From contig JACQYS010000002.1 in assembly GCA_016208105.1 (NCBI GenBank), positions 98,292-162,291 on the forward strand: a stretch of DNA of 64,000 nt, given 5' to 3'. The notes below the pieces were generated by a model that ran no database searches, was not told the DNA's origin, and was given only the letters and a program-made list of their open reading frames with translations. Both the position numbers and the translations under genes were made by a program. Source of the stretch: Desulfovibrio sp. GTDB lineage: Bacteria > Desulfobacterota > Desulfovibrionia > Desulfovibrionales > Desulfovibrionaceae. Below, one piece after another: positions 26,888-38,879 of this stretch. Each line of letters begins with the position of its first letter. The first letter of the stretch is position 1.

Positions 26888-27429
26888 CCGGGAACATCGT
26901 CGCACGCAGATACGCCAAGGCGCTGTTCGCTCTGGGCGTAAAGGAAAAGGCCGCCGACACGTTCGGCAAGGACCTCGCGGGCTTGGCAGGAGCAATGACA
27001 GCCGCCCCCGAGCTTCTGAAACTCTTTAAAAGCCCAAGCTTCAACACGCATGAGAAGAAGTCGGTCCTCAAGGACGTTGTGGCCAAGTTGGACATGGCCC
27101 CCTTGTCCGTGAACTTCCTCTCTGTGCTGGCTGATAAAGGCCGTCTGGATTGCCTGCCGGACATTCAGAAAACCTACGCGGAACTTCTGGACGAAACCAG
27201 CGGGGTGGTGCGCGGCAAGCTGACCACCGCGGTGGAGCTCCCGGGCAAACGGCAGAAGGACATCAAGGCCACGCTTGAGAAGAAGTCTGGCAAGAAGCTG
27301 GTGCTCGACTTCGGCGTGGAGCCCGCCATTCTTGGCGGTGTTGTCCTGCGGGTGGGGGATAAGGTCCTGGACGCTAGCCTTCGGGCACAGCTGCAGCTGT
27401 TGAAAGAACAAATCAAGAGGGGTGAGTAG
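26884..27429 (+). CDS. atpH: F1Fo ATP synthase subunit delta
   Basis: Protein of 181 residues, OSCP/delta family. The N-terminal helical domain starts [19 protein letters not shown], and the C-terminal part has [30 protein letters not shown], the conserved signature. It joins the peripheral stalk to the top of F1. It starts at TTG 26884 inside the stop of the b subunit gene and ends four bases before the atpA start, so the genes are tightly coupled. Confidence 0.95.
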   Translation: MTGNIVARRYAKALFALGVKEKAADTFGKDLAGLAGAMTAAPELLKLFKSPSFNTHEKKSVLKDVVAKLDMAPLSVNFLSVLADKGRLDCLPDIQKTYAELLDETSGVVRGKLTTAVELPGKRQKDIKATLEKKSGKKLVLDFGVEPAILGGVVLRVGDKVLDASLRAQLQLLKEQIKRGE

Positions 27430-27433
27430 GGCC

Positions 27434-28948
<1,515 letters not shown>

Positions 28949-28965
28949 CCAAGGGAGCACAGTAC

Positions 28966-29844
28966 ATGCCATCCCTGAAAGACGTTCAAATAAAGATCGC
29001 AGCGGTCAAGAAGACCAAGCAGATCACCAAGGCCATGAACATGGTGGCCTCGGCCAAGCTGCGCCACGCCCAGGCGCGCATAGAGCGCTTCCGCCCCTAC
29101 GCGGACAAGTTCTATGACCTGCTGGGCGACCTGGCCAAGGGAGCGGATCCTTCGATTCATCCGCTCCTCGAGGTGCGCGAGGAGATCAAGACGAGCCTCA
29201 TCGTCCTGGTCACCTCCGACCGCGGCTTGTGCGGCTCCTTCAACGGGAGCATGATCACCATGGCCTTGAAGCTCGCCAAGGAAAAGGCCGCCCAGGGCAA
29301 GACGGTGAAATTCGTCTGCATGGGTAAGAAGGGTCGCGATTCCGTACGCAAGTCCGGATACGAAATCCTCCAGGCCTATGCCGACCAGATGGGGGCCTTC
29401 GACTACACCGTGGCCCTCAAGCTGGGCATGGAAGTGATCGGCGGCTACATCCGGGGCGACTTCGACGAAGTGAATCTGGTCTTCGGCAAGTTCATCTCCA
29501 TTCCCAAGCAGGAAGCCGTCACCCTGACGGTCCTGCCCATGGCTGCCGACGAGGGTGAAGAAACCCAGGCAACCGGGTCCAAACAGGAGTACCTCTACGA
29601 ACCTTCGGTGGAAGGCCTACTGGCCGAGCTTCTGCCTCGGTTCGTCAATGTCCAGATCTATCGCGGCATGCTCGACACGTCGGCCTCTGAACATGCGGCG
29701 CGCATGCGGGCCATGGATAACGCCACGAGGAACTGCGACGACATGGTGGGTTCGCTCACCCTGGTCTACAACAAGGCCCGGCAGGCGAGCATCACCAGAG
29801 AGTTGATGGACATCGTCGGCGGAACCGAAGCGCTCAAAGGATAA
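28966..29844 (+). CDS. atpG: F1Fo ATP synthase subunit gamma
   Basis: Protein of 292 residues. The N-terminal helix (MPSLKDVQIKIAAVKKTKQITKAMNMV) and C-terminal helix (ASEHAARMRAMDNATRNCDDM) are the coiled central shaft that turns inside the alpha/beta hexamer; TSDRGLCGSFNG marks the globular domain. ATG 28966 follows an AAGGGAG site. Spacing is 17 bases from atpA and 15 to atpD. Confidence 0.97.
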   Translation: MPSLKDVQIKIAAVKKTKQITKAMNMVASAKLRHAQARIERFRPYADKFYDLLGDLAKGADPSIHPLLEVREEIKTSLIVLVTSDRGLCGSFNGSMITMALKLAKEKAAQGKTVKFVCMGKKGRDSVRKSGYEILQAYADQMGAFDYTVALKLGMEVIGGYIRGDFDEVNLVFGKFISIPKQEAVTLTVLPMAADEGEETQATGSKQEYLYEPSVEGLLAELLPRFVNVQIYRGMLDTSASEHAARMRAMDNATRNCDDMVGSLTLVYNKARQASITRELMDIVGGTEALKG

Positions 29845-31263
<1,419 letters not shown>

Positions 31264-31269
31264 GGTCCC

Positions 31270-31701
31270 ATGGCCAAAGAACTTCGCCTTGAAATCGTCA
31301 CGCCAGACCGGTTGGTCGTGTCCTCCGACGTTGAATACGTCGGGGCTCCCGGCGTGCTCGGCGAGTTCGGCGTGCTGCCCGGCCACGTTCCCTTCCTCTC
31401 CGCATTGGGCATCGGCAACCTGCACTACAATAAGGATGGCAAGACCTACTACGTCTTCGTCTCCGGCGGGTTTGCCGAAGTCAGCGGCGACAAGGTGACT
31501 GTCCTGGCCGAAGTGGCCGAACGGGCCGAAGAGATCGACGTGGAACGCGCCCAGCGTGCTGAAGAGCGTGCTCGGGCCCGCATCACCAAACAACAGGAAG
31601 CCCTCGATAACGCCAGGGCCACCGCTGCCCTGCAGCGCGCTCTGGCTCGCATGAGCGCTCGTAACGCTGCCCAGTCCGCCGGGACCGTCAGCAGGGCGTA
31701 A
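31270..31701 (+). CDS. atpC: F1Fo ATP synthase subunit epsilon
   Basis: Protein of 143 residues. The N-terminal beta-sandwich has [22 protein letters not shown] and [18 protein letters not shown], followed by the two-helix C-terminal domain ([19 protein letters not shown]). It couples rotor to F1 and can inhibit hydrolysis. The C-terminus extends about ten residues beyond the usual length ([13 protein letters not shown]). It is the last gene of the cluster; a strong terminator follows 61 bases on. Confidence 0.95.
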   Translation: MAKELRLEIVTPDRLVVSSDVEYVGAPGVLGEFGVLPGHVPFLSALGIGNLHYNKDGKTYYVFVSGGFAEVSGDKVTVLAEVAERAEEIDVERAQRAEERARARITKQQEALDNARATAALQRALARMSARNAAQSAGTVSRA

Positions 31702-31761
31702 ATCGAGGAGAGCCTTTCTCTGGAGCGGCTTCGCGCCAGAAGATCAGGCAAGCCGATACAA

Positions 31762-31794
31762 AGCGGCAGACCAGAGATGGTCTGCCGCTTTTTT
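31762..31794 (+). terminator. Rho-independent terminator of the atp operon
   Basis: A perfect 12-base stem (arms AGCGGCAGACCA and TGGTCTGCCGCT) with a GAGA tetraloop is followed by six T. It is the strongest terminator in the window and separates atpC from glmU, which therefore needs its own promoter. Confidence 0.92.
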
Positions 31795-31875
31795 GCTGGC
31801 CCAGGGACGGCTTGAATAACCTGTGCGGATATGACAAACCGGGTTCGCTTCCAACAAGAACGAGTGAGGATGACC

Positions 31876-33252
31876 ATGGATAAGACCATTGGAGCCCTTG
31901 TACTGGGTGCGGGGAAGGGCACCCGGATGTATTCCGAAGACCCGAAGGTGATGCGCACCCTTCTCGGTGAACGCATGCTGGGTTATGTGCTGGATGGTCT
32001 GTTTCCAATATTTGAGGAAAGGGTTCATGTTGTGGTCGGTTTCGGCGCGGAAAAGGTTCGTAAGGCCTTTCCCGAATATGAAGGCCGCTTCGTCCTGCAG
32101 GAGGAGCAGCTTGGCACTGGTCATGCCCTTCAGTGCGCCTGGGAAGCCGTGAAAAAGTCTGGCTATGAATACGTCCTGATAATGAACGGCGACGTGCCTC
32201 TGGCCGCTGGTGAGGATCTTGCGGGCTTTGTGGAAGATTCGCGCAAAGCCAAAGCGGACCTGGCTTTCCTGACGGTAGAATTGCCGGAACCAGGTGCGTA
32301 CGGGCGGGTGGTGCGCGATGCCTCGGGCTTGGCTTGCATCGTGGAAGCCAAAGATCACGACATTTCCGTGCACGGCCCAGCAACTGGTGAGGTTAACGCA
32401 GGGATATATCTCGTGAGGGTGGCGGCCATTGACACGGTGCTCTTCAAACTTACCAACAGCAACAAAAGCGGCGAATTCTACATAACTGATCTGGCAGAGC
32501 TCGTTGGCAGCATCGGCGGCCGGGTTGTGGCTGTTTGCAAAGGAAAGGACGAGAACTATCTGGGCATAAACAATGCCAGAGAACTCGTGGCTGCCGAAGA
32601 GGCGTTGAGAAGGCGGATCGTGGATGGTTGGCTAGAAAAGGGGGTCGTGATTCGTCAGGGCGAGAGTGTCCGGATAGGCCCCAAGGCCGTGTTTGAGCCA
32701 GGATGTGAAATATGCGGTCCGTGCGATATTCTGGGAATTACCCACGTCGGCAAAGGCTGCATAATAAAACCGCATTGCTGGGTGAAGGATTCTTCGATTG
32801 GGGATGGCGCGGTGATTCATGCCTTTTCACATCTGGAACAGGCTGATGTCGGCGCCCAGTGTCATGCCGGACCTTACGCCAGGCTTCGTCCAGGAGCGGT
32901 TATGCGCGAGGGCTCCAAGGTGGGCAACTTCGTGGAGATGAAGAAGTCGGTGCTTGGGCCCGGCGCCAAGGCCAGCCATCTCACATATTTAGGAGACGCG
33001 GAAATTGGAGCGGACGCGAATGTTGGAGCAGGCACCATCACCTGCAACTATGACGGTAAGAACAAGCACAAGACCGTTATAGGGCCAGGAGCCTTTATTG
33101 GCTCCAATACCGCCCTCGTGGCCCCTGTGACTGTAGGGGCGAATGCCCTGGTCGCTGCCGGGTCGGTGGTGACACAGGACGTGCCTGACGGCGCTCTTGC
33201 CATTGCCCGCGGACGCCAGGTGATAAAGCCACGCAAGAAAAACCCGGCTTGA
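31876..33252 (+). CDS. glmU: Bifunctional GlmU: GlcN-1-P acetyltransferase and GlcNAc-1-P uridyltransferase
   Basis: Protein of 458 residues. The N-terminal Rossmann uridyltransferase has LGAGKGTRMYSEDPKVM (family motif with G for the second A) and NGDVPL. The C-terminal left-handed beta-helix acetyltransferase has hexapeptide repeats and the catalytic region NYDGKNKHKTVIGPGAFIGSNT. It supplies UDP-GlcNAc for peptidoglycan and lipopolysaccharide, fitting the neighbouring wall genes. ATG 31876 is preferred over ATG 31870 because GAGG then lies six bases ahead. The protein is full length. Confidence 0.95.
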   Translation: MDKTIGALVLGAGKGTRMYSEDPKVMRTLLGERMLGYVLDGLFPIFEERVHVVVGFGAEKVRKAFPEYEGRFVLQEEQLGTGHALQCAWEAVKKSGYEYVLIMNGDVPLAAGEDLAGFVEDSRKAKADLAFLTVELPEPGAYGRVVRDASGLACIVEAKDHDISVHGPATGEVNAGIYLVRVAAIDTVLFKLTNSNKSGEFYITDLAELVGSIGGRVVAVCKGKDENYLGINNARELVAAEEALRRRIVDGWLEKGVVIRQGESVRIGPKAVFEPGCEICGPCDILGITHVGKGCIIKPHCWVKDSSIGDGAVIHAFSHLEQADVGAQCHAGPYARLRPGAVMREGSKVGNFVEMKKSVLGPGAKASHLTYLGDAEIGADANVGAGTITCNYDGKNKHKTVIGPGAFIGSNTALVAPVTVGANALVAAGSVVTQDVPDGALAIARGRQVIKPRKKNPA

Positions 33253-33283
33253 TTTAGGCTGTCAAACCGGTTACGAGCGGGTT

Positions 33284-33493
33284 ATGGACATTATCGACAC
33301 CCTAGAAGAGCGTATCGCGCAATTGGTAAGCCGCTTAAAGGCCCTGGAAGAAGAAAACAGGCGCCTCAAGGCCGCTTCGGATCAGGAGAATGCCTCGTTG
33401 AAAGAGGCCCTGGACCAAGAGCGCCAAAAGAAGGATGCGGTGTTGTCCCGGGTGGATCAGCTCTTGAAAAAACTGCAAGAGGAGCCCATCTAA
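33284..33493 (+). CDS. zapB: ZapB-like coiled-coil division protein
   Basis: Protein of 69 residues, almost entirely a coiled coil with heptads of Leu, Ile and Val (MDIIDTLEERIAQLVSRLKALEEENRRLKA). Size and composition match ZapB, which bundles through the coiled coil and links the Z-ring to the nucleoid through ZapA. The next gene, only five bases on, encodes ZapA, which strengthens the call. No other signature is expected in so small a coiled coil. Confidence 0.75.
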   Translation: MDIIDTLEERIAQLVSRLKALEEENRRLKAASDQENASLKEALDQERQKKDAVLSRVDQLLKKLQEEPI

Positions 33494-33498
33494 TTTGA

Positions 33499-33774
33499 AT
33501 GCCAATGCCGAGCTACAACAAGGTTATTCTTGGTCTTGAAATTTCCTTCAAGACCGACGCGGAACCGGACCGCGTTGATAATTCCCTGGCATTGGTGGAA
33601 GAGCGTTACAGGTTGCTCAATCCGGGTGGAAAGAATCTGAGCAAGGAGAAATTGCTGACGTTTGTGGCCCTGGGATTGGCGGACGACTTGATAATGGCCA
33701 ACCAGCGTCTTGCCGAGATGGAGTTGAAGCTCGACAAGATTCTGAGCAAGATAAAAGTGCCGGATGTTAAATAA
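33499..33774 (+). CDS. zapA: Cell division protein ZapA
   Basis: Protein of 91 residues. The N-terminal globular part is YNKVILGLEISFKTDAEPDRVDNSLALVEERY, and the C-terminal helix (LAEMELKLDKILSKIK) makes the ZapA coiled coil. It crosslinks FtsZ protofilaments. ATG 33499 and ATG 33505 are both possible; ribosome sites are weak for both, suggesting coupling to zapB. The 6S RNA gene follows at once, the same order as in gammaproteobacteria where ssrS lies downstream of zapA. Confidence 0.85.
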   Translation: MPMPSYNKVILGLEISFKTDAEPDRVDNSLALVEERYRLLNPGGKNLSKEKLLTFVALGLADDLIMANQRLAEMELKLDKILSKIKVPDVK

Positions 33775-33789
33775 CCGGCCAATGGCGTG

Positions 33790-33970
33790 AATTCTCCCTG
33801 GAGTGCGCGTGATCGACGATTGATTTTTGAGCCGATACTCAAAAATAGGGTGATGCTCCGAGGCGGCTGGTGTGCAGCCTGTCACGGGTAGCCTGAAGGC
33901 CGCCCAGCGTCGCCCACCTTGCTTAGCAAGGTTCAAAATTAATTGCCGACACGGCCCTCCGGGGATTACC
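33790..33970 (+). ncRNA. ssrS: 6S RNA
   Basis: The 180 bases downstream of zapA match the 6S RNA pattern. The 5' strand of the closing stem reads ATTCTCCCTGG and its 3' partner CCTCCGGGGATTACC. TGAGCCGATACTC matches the E. coli segment TGAGCCGATATTTC. GCTCCGAGGCGGCTGGTG and then AGCCTGAAGGC flank the large central bubble, and ACCTTGCTTAGCAAGGTTCAA is the internal hairpin next to it. 6S RNA mimics an open promoter, binds sigma-70 RNA polymerase and holds it in stationary phase. The zapA-ssrS linkage supports the call. Ends are approximate. Confidence 0.85.
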
Positions 33971-34147
33971 AGCCAAGTGACCGGCAGTTGCATGGGATAT
34001 CCCCTCTGACCGGCACACCTCGTCCCGCCCTTCCGTTTTGCAACCTTGCCGCATCCCTACAGCTTTTTTCCAGCTCACGCCGCAGGGCATTGCCCGTGCC
34101 GGCGAATAAATCGGGCTAAAAACCCGTGATACCATAAGGGAGTCGTT

Positions 34148-35707
34148 ATGGACTTCACCGTTTTGCTTATCGGCGCAGCCGGAATATTGGCTGGCGCCGC
34201 AGGCGGCTGGCTCATGAACCGGGTTATCTCCGCCAAGGCCCTTGCTGAATCCAAATCACTGGCTGAACGCATCCTGGAGGAGGCCCGCAAAGAAGCCCAG
34301 GCCCACAAGAAAGAGATCATCCTTCAAACCCAGGATGAGCTTTACAAGCAGAAGCTCGAGCACGAACGAGAGGTTAAGGAGCGCGAAAGCCAGCTCATCC
34401 GCAAGGAATCCTCTCTGCAGGAGAAACTCGACAAGCTCGAATCCAAGCTGGAAAAGGCCACCCAGAAAGAGTCGGACCTCATTGTTCAGGAGAAGCGTCT
34501 GGCTTCCCAGGAAAAGGCCCTGGACGAGAAGCAGGAGCATCTTGCCCAGGCTGCCCAGGATCATGAGCGCAAGCTCGAAGAAGTTTCAGGCATGACCGCG
34601 GACGAAGCGCGCAAGGTCCTCATGGCCGAGGTGGAGAGCCGCACCCGGCACGAGGCCGCCAGGATGGTCCGCCAGATAGAGACCGAAGCCAAGGAAGAGG
34701 CCAGCAAGAAAAGCAAGGAAGTCCTCGCCCTGGCCATCCAGCGCTACGCGGGAGACTATGTCTCAGAGCAGACCGTCACGGCGGTGGCCTTGCCCAGCGA
34801 AGAGATGAAAGGGCGCATCATCGGCCGCGAAGGGCGCAATATCCGTGCCCTGGAAGCGGCCACCGGGGTCGATCTCATCATCGATGACACCCCGGAAACG
34901 GTCATACTTTCGGCCTTCTCGCCCATACGGCGCCAGATCGCCAAAATGGCGCTGGAGCGCCTCATCACTGACGGGCGCATCCATCCCGCCCGCATCGAGG
35001 ACATCGTCAAGAAGTGCGAGCAGGAATTCGACGTGAAGCTCAGGGAGCTGGGTGAGCAGGCCACCTTCGACGTGGGCGTGCACGGTATCCACCCCGAGAT
35101 AGTAAAACTGCTCGGTCAGTTGCACTACCGCACCAGTTATTCCCAGAACGTGCTGCAACACTCCCTTGAAGTGGCCTCCCTGTGCGGCATCATGGCCTCG
35201 GAGCTCGGTATGGACGTGAAAAAGGCCAAACGTGCCGGCCTGCTCCACGACATCGGCAAGGCTGTGGACCACGAGATAGAGGGACCGCATGCCGTCATCG
35301 GCTACGATCTGGCCAAGAAGTTCGGCGAGTCAAAGGATATCACCCACGCCATTCAGGCTCACCATGAGGACGTGCCCCCCAAGACGGTCTATGCCACCCT
35401 GGTGCAGGCTGCGGACAGCCTGTCCGGCGCCCGCCCCGGTGCCCGTAAGGAACTTCTGTCCAGCTATGTGAAACGCCTTGAGGACCTGGAGAACATCGCC
35501 ACGGATTTCGACGGTGTGTCCAAGGCCTACGCCATTCAGGCCGGGCGCGAAATTCGGGTCATGGTGGATTCCGAGGCCGTGGACGACGACAAGACGCATT
35601 TGATCTGCAAGGACATCGCCAAGAAGATCGAGGACAACATGACCTACCCCGGCCAGATACGGGTCACGGTCATTCGCGAACGCCGGGCGGTAGGGTTCGC
35701 CAAATAG
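34148..35707 (+). CDS. rny: Ribonuclease Y
   Basis: Protein of 519 residues. In order: one N-terminal membrane helix ([19 protein letters not shown]), a long coiled coil (about 30-195), a KH domain with [19 protein letters not shown] near 220, and an HD domain with [12 protein letters not shown] near 360 carrying the metal-binding His-Asp pair. It is an endonuclease anchored in the membrane that starts mRNA decay. The 370 bases upstream hold 6S RNA and a short AT-poor leader. The ymdB gene follows, the same pair as in Bacillus. Confidence 0.96.
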   Translation: MDFTVLLIGAAGILAGAAGGWLMNRVISAKALAESKSLAERILEEARKEAQAHKKEIILQTQDELYKQKLEHEREVKERESQLIRKESSLQEKLDKLESKLEKATQKESDLIVQEKRLASQEKALDEKQEHLAQAAQDHERKLEEVSGMTADEARKVLMAEVESRTRHEAARMVRQIETEAKEEASKKSKEVLALAIQRYAGDYVSEQTVTAVALPSEEMKGRIIGREGRNIRALEAATGVDLIIDDTPETVILSAFSPIRRQIAKMALERLITDGRIHPARIEDIVKKCEQEFDVKLRELGEQATFDVGVHGIHPEIVKLLGQLHYRTSYSQNVLQHSLEVASLCGIMASELGMDVKKAKRAGLLHDIGKAVDHEIEGPHAVIGYDLAKKFGESKDITHAIQAHHEDVPPKTVYATLVQAADSLSGARPGARKELLSSYVKRLEDLENIATDFDGVSKAYAIQAGREIRVMVDSEAVDDDKTHLICKDIAKKIEDNMTYPGQIRVTVIRERRAVGFAK

Positions 35708-35723
35708 CGGCGGCTGATATCAG

Positions 35724-35875
35724 AGCCTCTGGCGGCCAAAGGGCTACGCCCTCTGGACTCCCTTTCCGCTTCGCGTCGATCAACCGGCAAACCGGTGGTC
35801 GGCGCGAAGCCGTATAGGGTCCAGGGAACGAAGTTCCCTGGCGGGAGAGCCCAGAGAGGGCGGAGCCCTCTCTGG
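35724..35875. repeat. Composite palindromic intergenic repeat
   Basis: The 150 bases between rny and ymdB consist of nested hairpins. One is AGGGC-TAC-GCCCT. Another pairs GCTTCGCG with CGCGAAGC around an ACCGG-rich core. A third is a nine-base stem CCAGGGAAC-GAA-GTTCCCTGG (35821-35841), and the last an 11-base stem CCAGAGAGGGC-GGA-GCCCTCTCTGG (35851-35875). No T run follows. The left module, AGCCTCTGGCGGCCAAAGGG, recurs with 19 of 20 bases identical inside the prenyltransferase gene at 37969. It looks like a REP/MITE-type dispersed element. Confidence 0.7.
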
Positions 35876-35903
35876 CTGTACAAAACAATAACCACCCACT
35901 CCC

Positions 35904-36680
35904 ATGAAACTTCTCTTTCTCGGCGACATCGTGGGCCGTCCGGGTCGCAAAGCCCTGGCGGACTCGCTCAAGGGCTTAAGGCTCTCACTCGGCCTTGATG
36001 CGGTCCTGGCCAACGCCGAGAACGCTTCCGGGGGAATAGGCATCAACGCCAAGGCTGCCAAGGAACTCCTGTGCCTGCCGGTGGAGGCACTCACCAGCGG
36101 CAATCATATTTGGAAACATAAAGACATTTTCGCCTTTTTCAACGAAACGGAAAGGCTTCTGCGTCCGGCCAACTATCCGGCTGGGGCTCCTGGGTCTGGA
36201 CTTGGCGTGTACGAGGCTGCGGACGGTACGCCGTTTGCCGTGCTGAATGTCATGGGCCGCACCTACATGGACCCGGCCGATTGTCCTTTTCAAACAGCCG
36301 ACACCCTGCTTGCCACTCTCCCTGGTGACGTGAAGGTCCGCATCGTGGATTTCCATGCTGAGGCCACGTCAGAGAAGAAGGCCATGGGCTATTTCCTGGA
36401 TGGCCGGGTGAGCGCCGTGCTTGGTACCCACACCCACGTACAGACCAACGACCCCAGAATCCTGCCCAAGGGAACTGCCTATCTTACTGACATAGGAATG
36501 TGCGGCCCTGAAGACTCCATCATCGGCATGGAATCCCAGCAGATCGTGAGCCGGTTTCTCACCAGGCTGCCGGTCCGTTTCGAGGTAGGCAAGGGGCACG
36601 TGCGCCTCGAAGGGGCGCTTTGCGAGATTGACGCTGCCACTGGCCGGGCTGTAAGCATCCGCCCGTGGCAAGGAGGATAG
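35904..36680 (+). CDS. ymdB: YmdB-family metallophosphoesterase
   Basis: Protein of 258 residues, TIGR00282 family. The dimetal ligands lie in FLGDIVGRPGR, ANAENASGGIGIN, TSGNHIWKH, DFHAEATSEK and GTHTHVQTND, all intact. YmdB is a cyclic-nucleotide phosphodiesterase that in Bacillus affects biofilm formation and motility, and its gene sits beside the RNase Y gene there too. ATG 35904 comes after the palindromic repeat region, which may separate it from rny. The stop abuts the tyrS ribosome site. Confidence 0.92.
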   Translation: MKLLFLGDIVGRPGRKALADSLKGLRLSLGLDAVLANAENASGGIGINAKAAKELLCLPVEALTSGNHIWKHKDIFAFFNETERLLRPANYPAGAPGSGLGVYEAADGTPFAVLNVMGRTYMDPADCPFQTADTLLATLPGDVKVRIVDFHAEATSEKKAMGYFLDGRVSAVLGTHTHVQTNDPRILPKGTAYLTDIGMCGPEDSIIGMESQQIVSRFLTRLPVRFEVGKGHVRLEGALCEIDAATGRAVSIRPWQGG

Positions 36681-36681
36681 A

Positions 36682-37947
36682 GTGAACGTTTTCGAAGACC
36701 TCAAATGGCGCGGGCTCGTGCACCAGACTTCCGGTGAGGAAGAACTGCGCGACCACCTGAACACCCCAGGCCGGGTCATGTACTGCGGGTTCGATCCCAC
36801 GGCCAAAAGCCTTCATATTGGCAACATGGTGCCCCTGCTGGCGCTTATGCGCTTTGCCAAGGCAGGACATAAACCCCTGGCGCTGATGGGCGGGGCCACC
36901 GGCCTCATCGGTGACCCCAGCGGGAAGGACAAGGAGCGCCAGCTGCTGAGCGCCGAGCAGGTGGCGGCCCAGGCGGATCGCATCAAAACCCAGATCGTCA
37001 AGTTATTTCAGGACAACGGGGCATCCATAGGCGTGGTGAACAACCTGGACTGGATCGGTAAGTTGTCGGCAATCGAGCTTCTGCGTGATGTGGGCAAACA
37101 TTTCACCGTGAACTACATGCTGGCCAAGGATTCGGTCAGGGGTCGCATAGACCGGGAAGAATCCGGCATTTCCTACACCGAATTCAGCTACATGATCCTC
37201 CAGGGCTACGACTTCTGCCATCTGCGCCAGGAGGCGGACTGCACCCTGCAGATCGGCGGCGGCGACCAGTTCGGAAACATCACCGCCGGACTGGAACTTA
37301 TCCGCCGCAAGACCGGCCTGGACGCGTTCGCCATGACCTTCCCGCTGATCACTACGGCCAGCGGCGCCAAGTTCGGCAAGAGCGAAAAGGGGGCCATCTA
37401 TCTTGATCCCGAGATGACCAGCCCATACGCTTTCTACCAGTACTGGATGAACGCCGATGATAGGGACGTGGTCAGCTATCTGAAATTCTTCACCTTCCTC
37501 ACCGAAGAGGAAATCGAGTCTCTGGCCCAGGCTGTTGCGGAGCGGCCTCACTTGCGAGAAGCCCAGCGGACCCTGGCCACGGTGATGACCACTATGGTTC
37601 ATGGCGAGGCCGAGACGAAAAGTGTGGTCAAAGCGAGCGAATACCTCTTTGGCAAGGGCGGCCTGGATGGAGTGGACGTAAGAACCCTTAAGGCAGCCCT
37701 GGAGACCGCCCCAGGCAAACAGTATGCGGGCAAAGGCGACATCCCGGACATGGTGACGCTTCTTGTGGAACTCGGCTTGTGCCCCTCAAAGTCCCAGGCT
37801 CGCAAAGATTTGGCGGCAGGAGCCGTGACCGTGAACAACGCAAAAGTGACAGACGGGTATGATTTCCCCGCGGGAGATTTCGTTGGCGGCGAGCTTTTGC
37901 TGGTCCGCAAGGGAAAGAAAAACTACGGCGTGGTCCGGTTGGGGTAA
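36682..37947 (+). CDS. tyrS: Tyrosyl-tRNA synthetase
   Basis: Protein of 421 residues, class I. The HIGH-type motif is SLHIGNMVPL, the tyrosine-binding region contains YTEFSYMILQGYDF and QIGGGDQFGN, and the KMSKS equivalent is FGKSEKG. The C-terminal S4 domain has LCPSKSQARKDLAAGAVTVNN. It charges tRNA-Tyr. The start is GTG 36682, with AGGAGG directly upstream in the last codons of ymdB, so the two are cotranslated. Normal length. Confidence 0.97.
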   Translation: MNVFEDLKWRGLVHQTSGEEELRDHLNTPGRVMYCGFDPTAKSLHIGNMVPLLALMRFAKAGHKPLALMGGATGLIGDPSGKDKERQLLSAEQVAAQADRIKTQIVKLFQDNGASIGVVNNLDWIGKLSAIELLRDVGKHFTVNYMLAKDSVRGRIDREESGISYTEFSYMILQGYDFCHLRQEADCTLQIGGGDQFGNITAGLELIRRKTGLDAFAMTFPLITTASGAKFGKSEKGAIYLDPEMTSPYAFYQYWMNADDRDVVSYLKFFTFLTEEEIESLAQAVAERPHLREAQRTLATVMTTMVHGEAETKSVVKASEYLFGKGGLDGVDVRTLKAALETAPGKQYAGKGDIPDMVTLLVELGLCPSKSQARKDLAAGAVTVNNAKVTDGYDFPAGDFVGGELLLVRKGKKNYGVVRLG

Positions 37948-37955
37948 TTGTCACT

Positions 37956-38873
37956 ATGAACTGGAAGAAGCCTCCGGCGGCCAAAGGGACGGGGTCCCTT
38001 TGGAATCCCCAATGGGTGAAGGAACGGGCGTTGGCGTATGCCGGATTCGTGAAGATCGAGCATTCGGTGTTCGCCTTGCCGTTCGCCTTTGTGGGGCTGT
38101 TTCTTGCAAAAAGAGGCTGGCCGGGGTTTGGACCGTTTCTCTTGCTAACGGTGGCCATGGTGGCTGTGCGCTCCTACGCAATGGGCGTCAACAGGCTGCT
38201 GGATTACCGCTATGACCGGGTGAACCCAAGGACTAAGGGCCGGGAGTTGGTTACCGGCGAGGTGTCCATCACCGAGGGTTGGACATTCGTGGCAACCTGC
38301 GCCGCGGTGTTCGTGCTGGCCTGCTGGGGGATGAATTCGCTGTGCTTGGCGCTCTCGCCAGTCGTGCTGGTCTGGGCGGGGTTCTACAGCCTGACCAAGC
38401 GATTCACCTGGATGTGCCACTTGGCGCTGGGTTCCGTGCTAGGATTGGCCCCGGTGGCCGGTTGGCTCTGCGTCACGCCCGAGTTCAGCTTGGCCACGGT
38501 GCTCTTCGGGCTGGGGGTGACCTGCTGGGTGGCTGGTTTCGATGTGTTCTACGCCAGCCAGGACGCCTCGTTTGACCGTTCCCAGGGTTTGTACTCCATG
38601 CCGGTCCGTTTCGGCGTGGGCGGTGCACTAAGCCTGGCCGGCATGCTCCACGGGGGCGCCGTGCTTCTGTTCGCCCTGGCTGGCTGGGCTGCCGCTCTGG
38701 GCTGGGGGTATTTCGGTTTCCTGATGCTCACCGGGGGACTGCTCGTCATCGAGCACAAGCTTATTTCGGAAAACGACCTGTCACGCATCAATGTTGCCTT
38801 CTTCACCCTCAACGGTGTGGTGGCGGCCACATTGTTCCTGGGCGTCCTGCTGGATCTCTTCTGGCTCAAATAG
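37956..38873 (+). CDS. UbiA-family polyprenyltransferase (MqnP-like)
   Basis: Protein of 305 residues with eight or nine membrane helices. The first Asp-rich motif is NRLLDYRYDRVNPRTKGRE and the second is FYASQDASFDRSQG. IEHSVFALPFAFVGLFLA is typical of the 4-hydroxybenzoate prenyltransferase-like proteins that, in bacteria using the futalosine route, work in menaquinone synthesis. Codons 5-19 (KPPAAKGTGSLWNP) come from an intergenic repeat module; the conserved protein begins about residue 21. GTG 38016 (VKERALAYAGF) is an alternative start. ATG 37956 has a poor ribosome site. It follows tyrS by eight bases. Confidence 0.85.
   Translation: MNWKKPPAAKGTGSLWNPQWVKERALAYAGFVKIEHSVFALPFAFVGLFLAKRGWPGFGPFLLLTVAMVAVRSYAMGVNRLLDYRYDRVNPRTKGRELVTGEVSITEGWTFVATCAAVFVLACWGMNSLCLALSPVVLVWAGFYSLTKRFTWMCHLALGSVLGLAPVAGWLCVTPEFSLATVLFGLGVTCWVAGFDVFYASQDASFDRSQGLYSMPVRFGVGGALSLAGMLHGGAVLLFALAGWAAALGWGYFGFLMLTGGLLVIEHKLISENDLSRINVAFFTLNGVVAATLFLGVLLDLFWLK
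37969..38010. repeat. Repeat module inside the prenyltransferase gene
   Basis: The first 20 bases differ by one from the module at 35724. They continue into a perfect ten-base stem, CCAAAGGGAC, loop GGG, GTCCCTTTGG (37981-38003). The same element lies intergenically 2.2 kb upstream. Here it is read through as protein. Confidence 0.7.
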
Positions 38874-38879
38874 CAGCTG

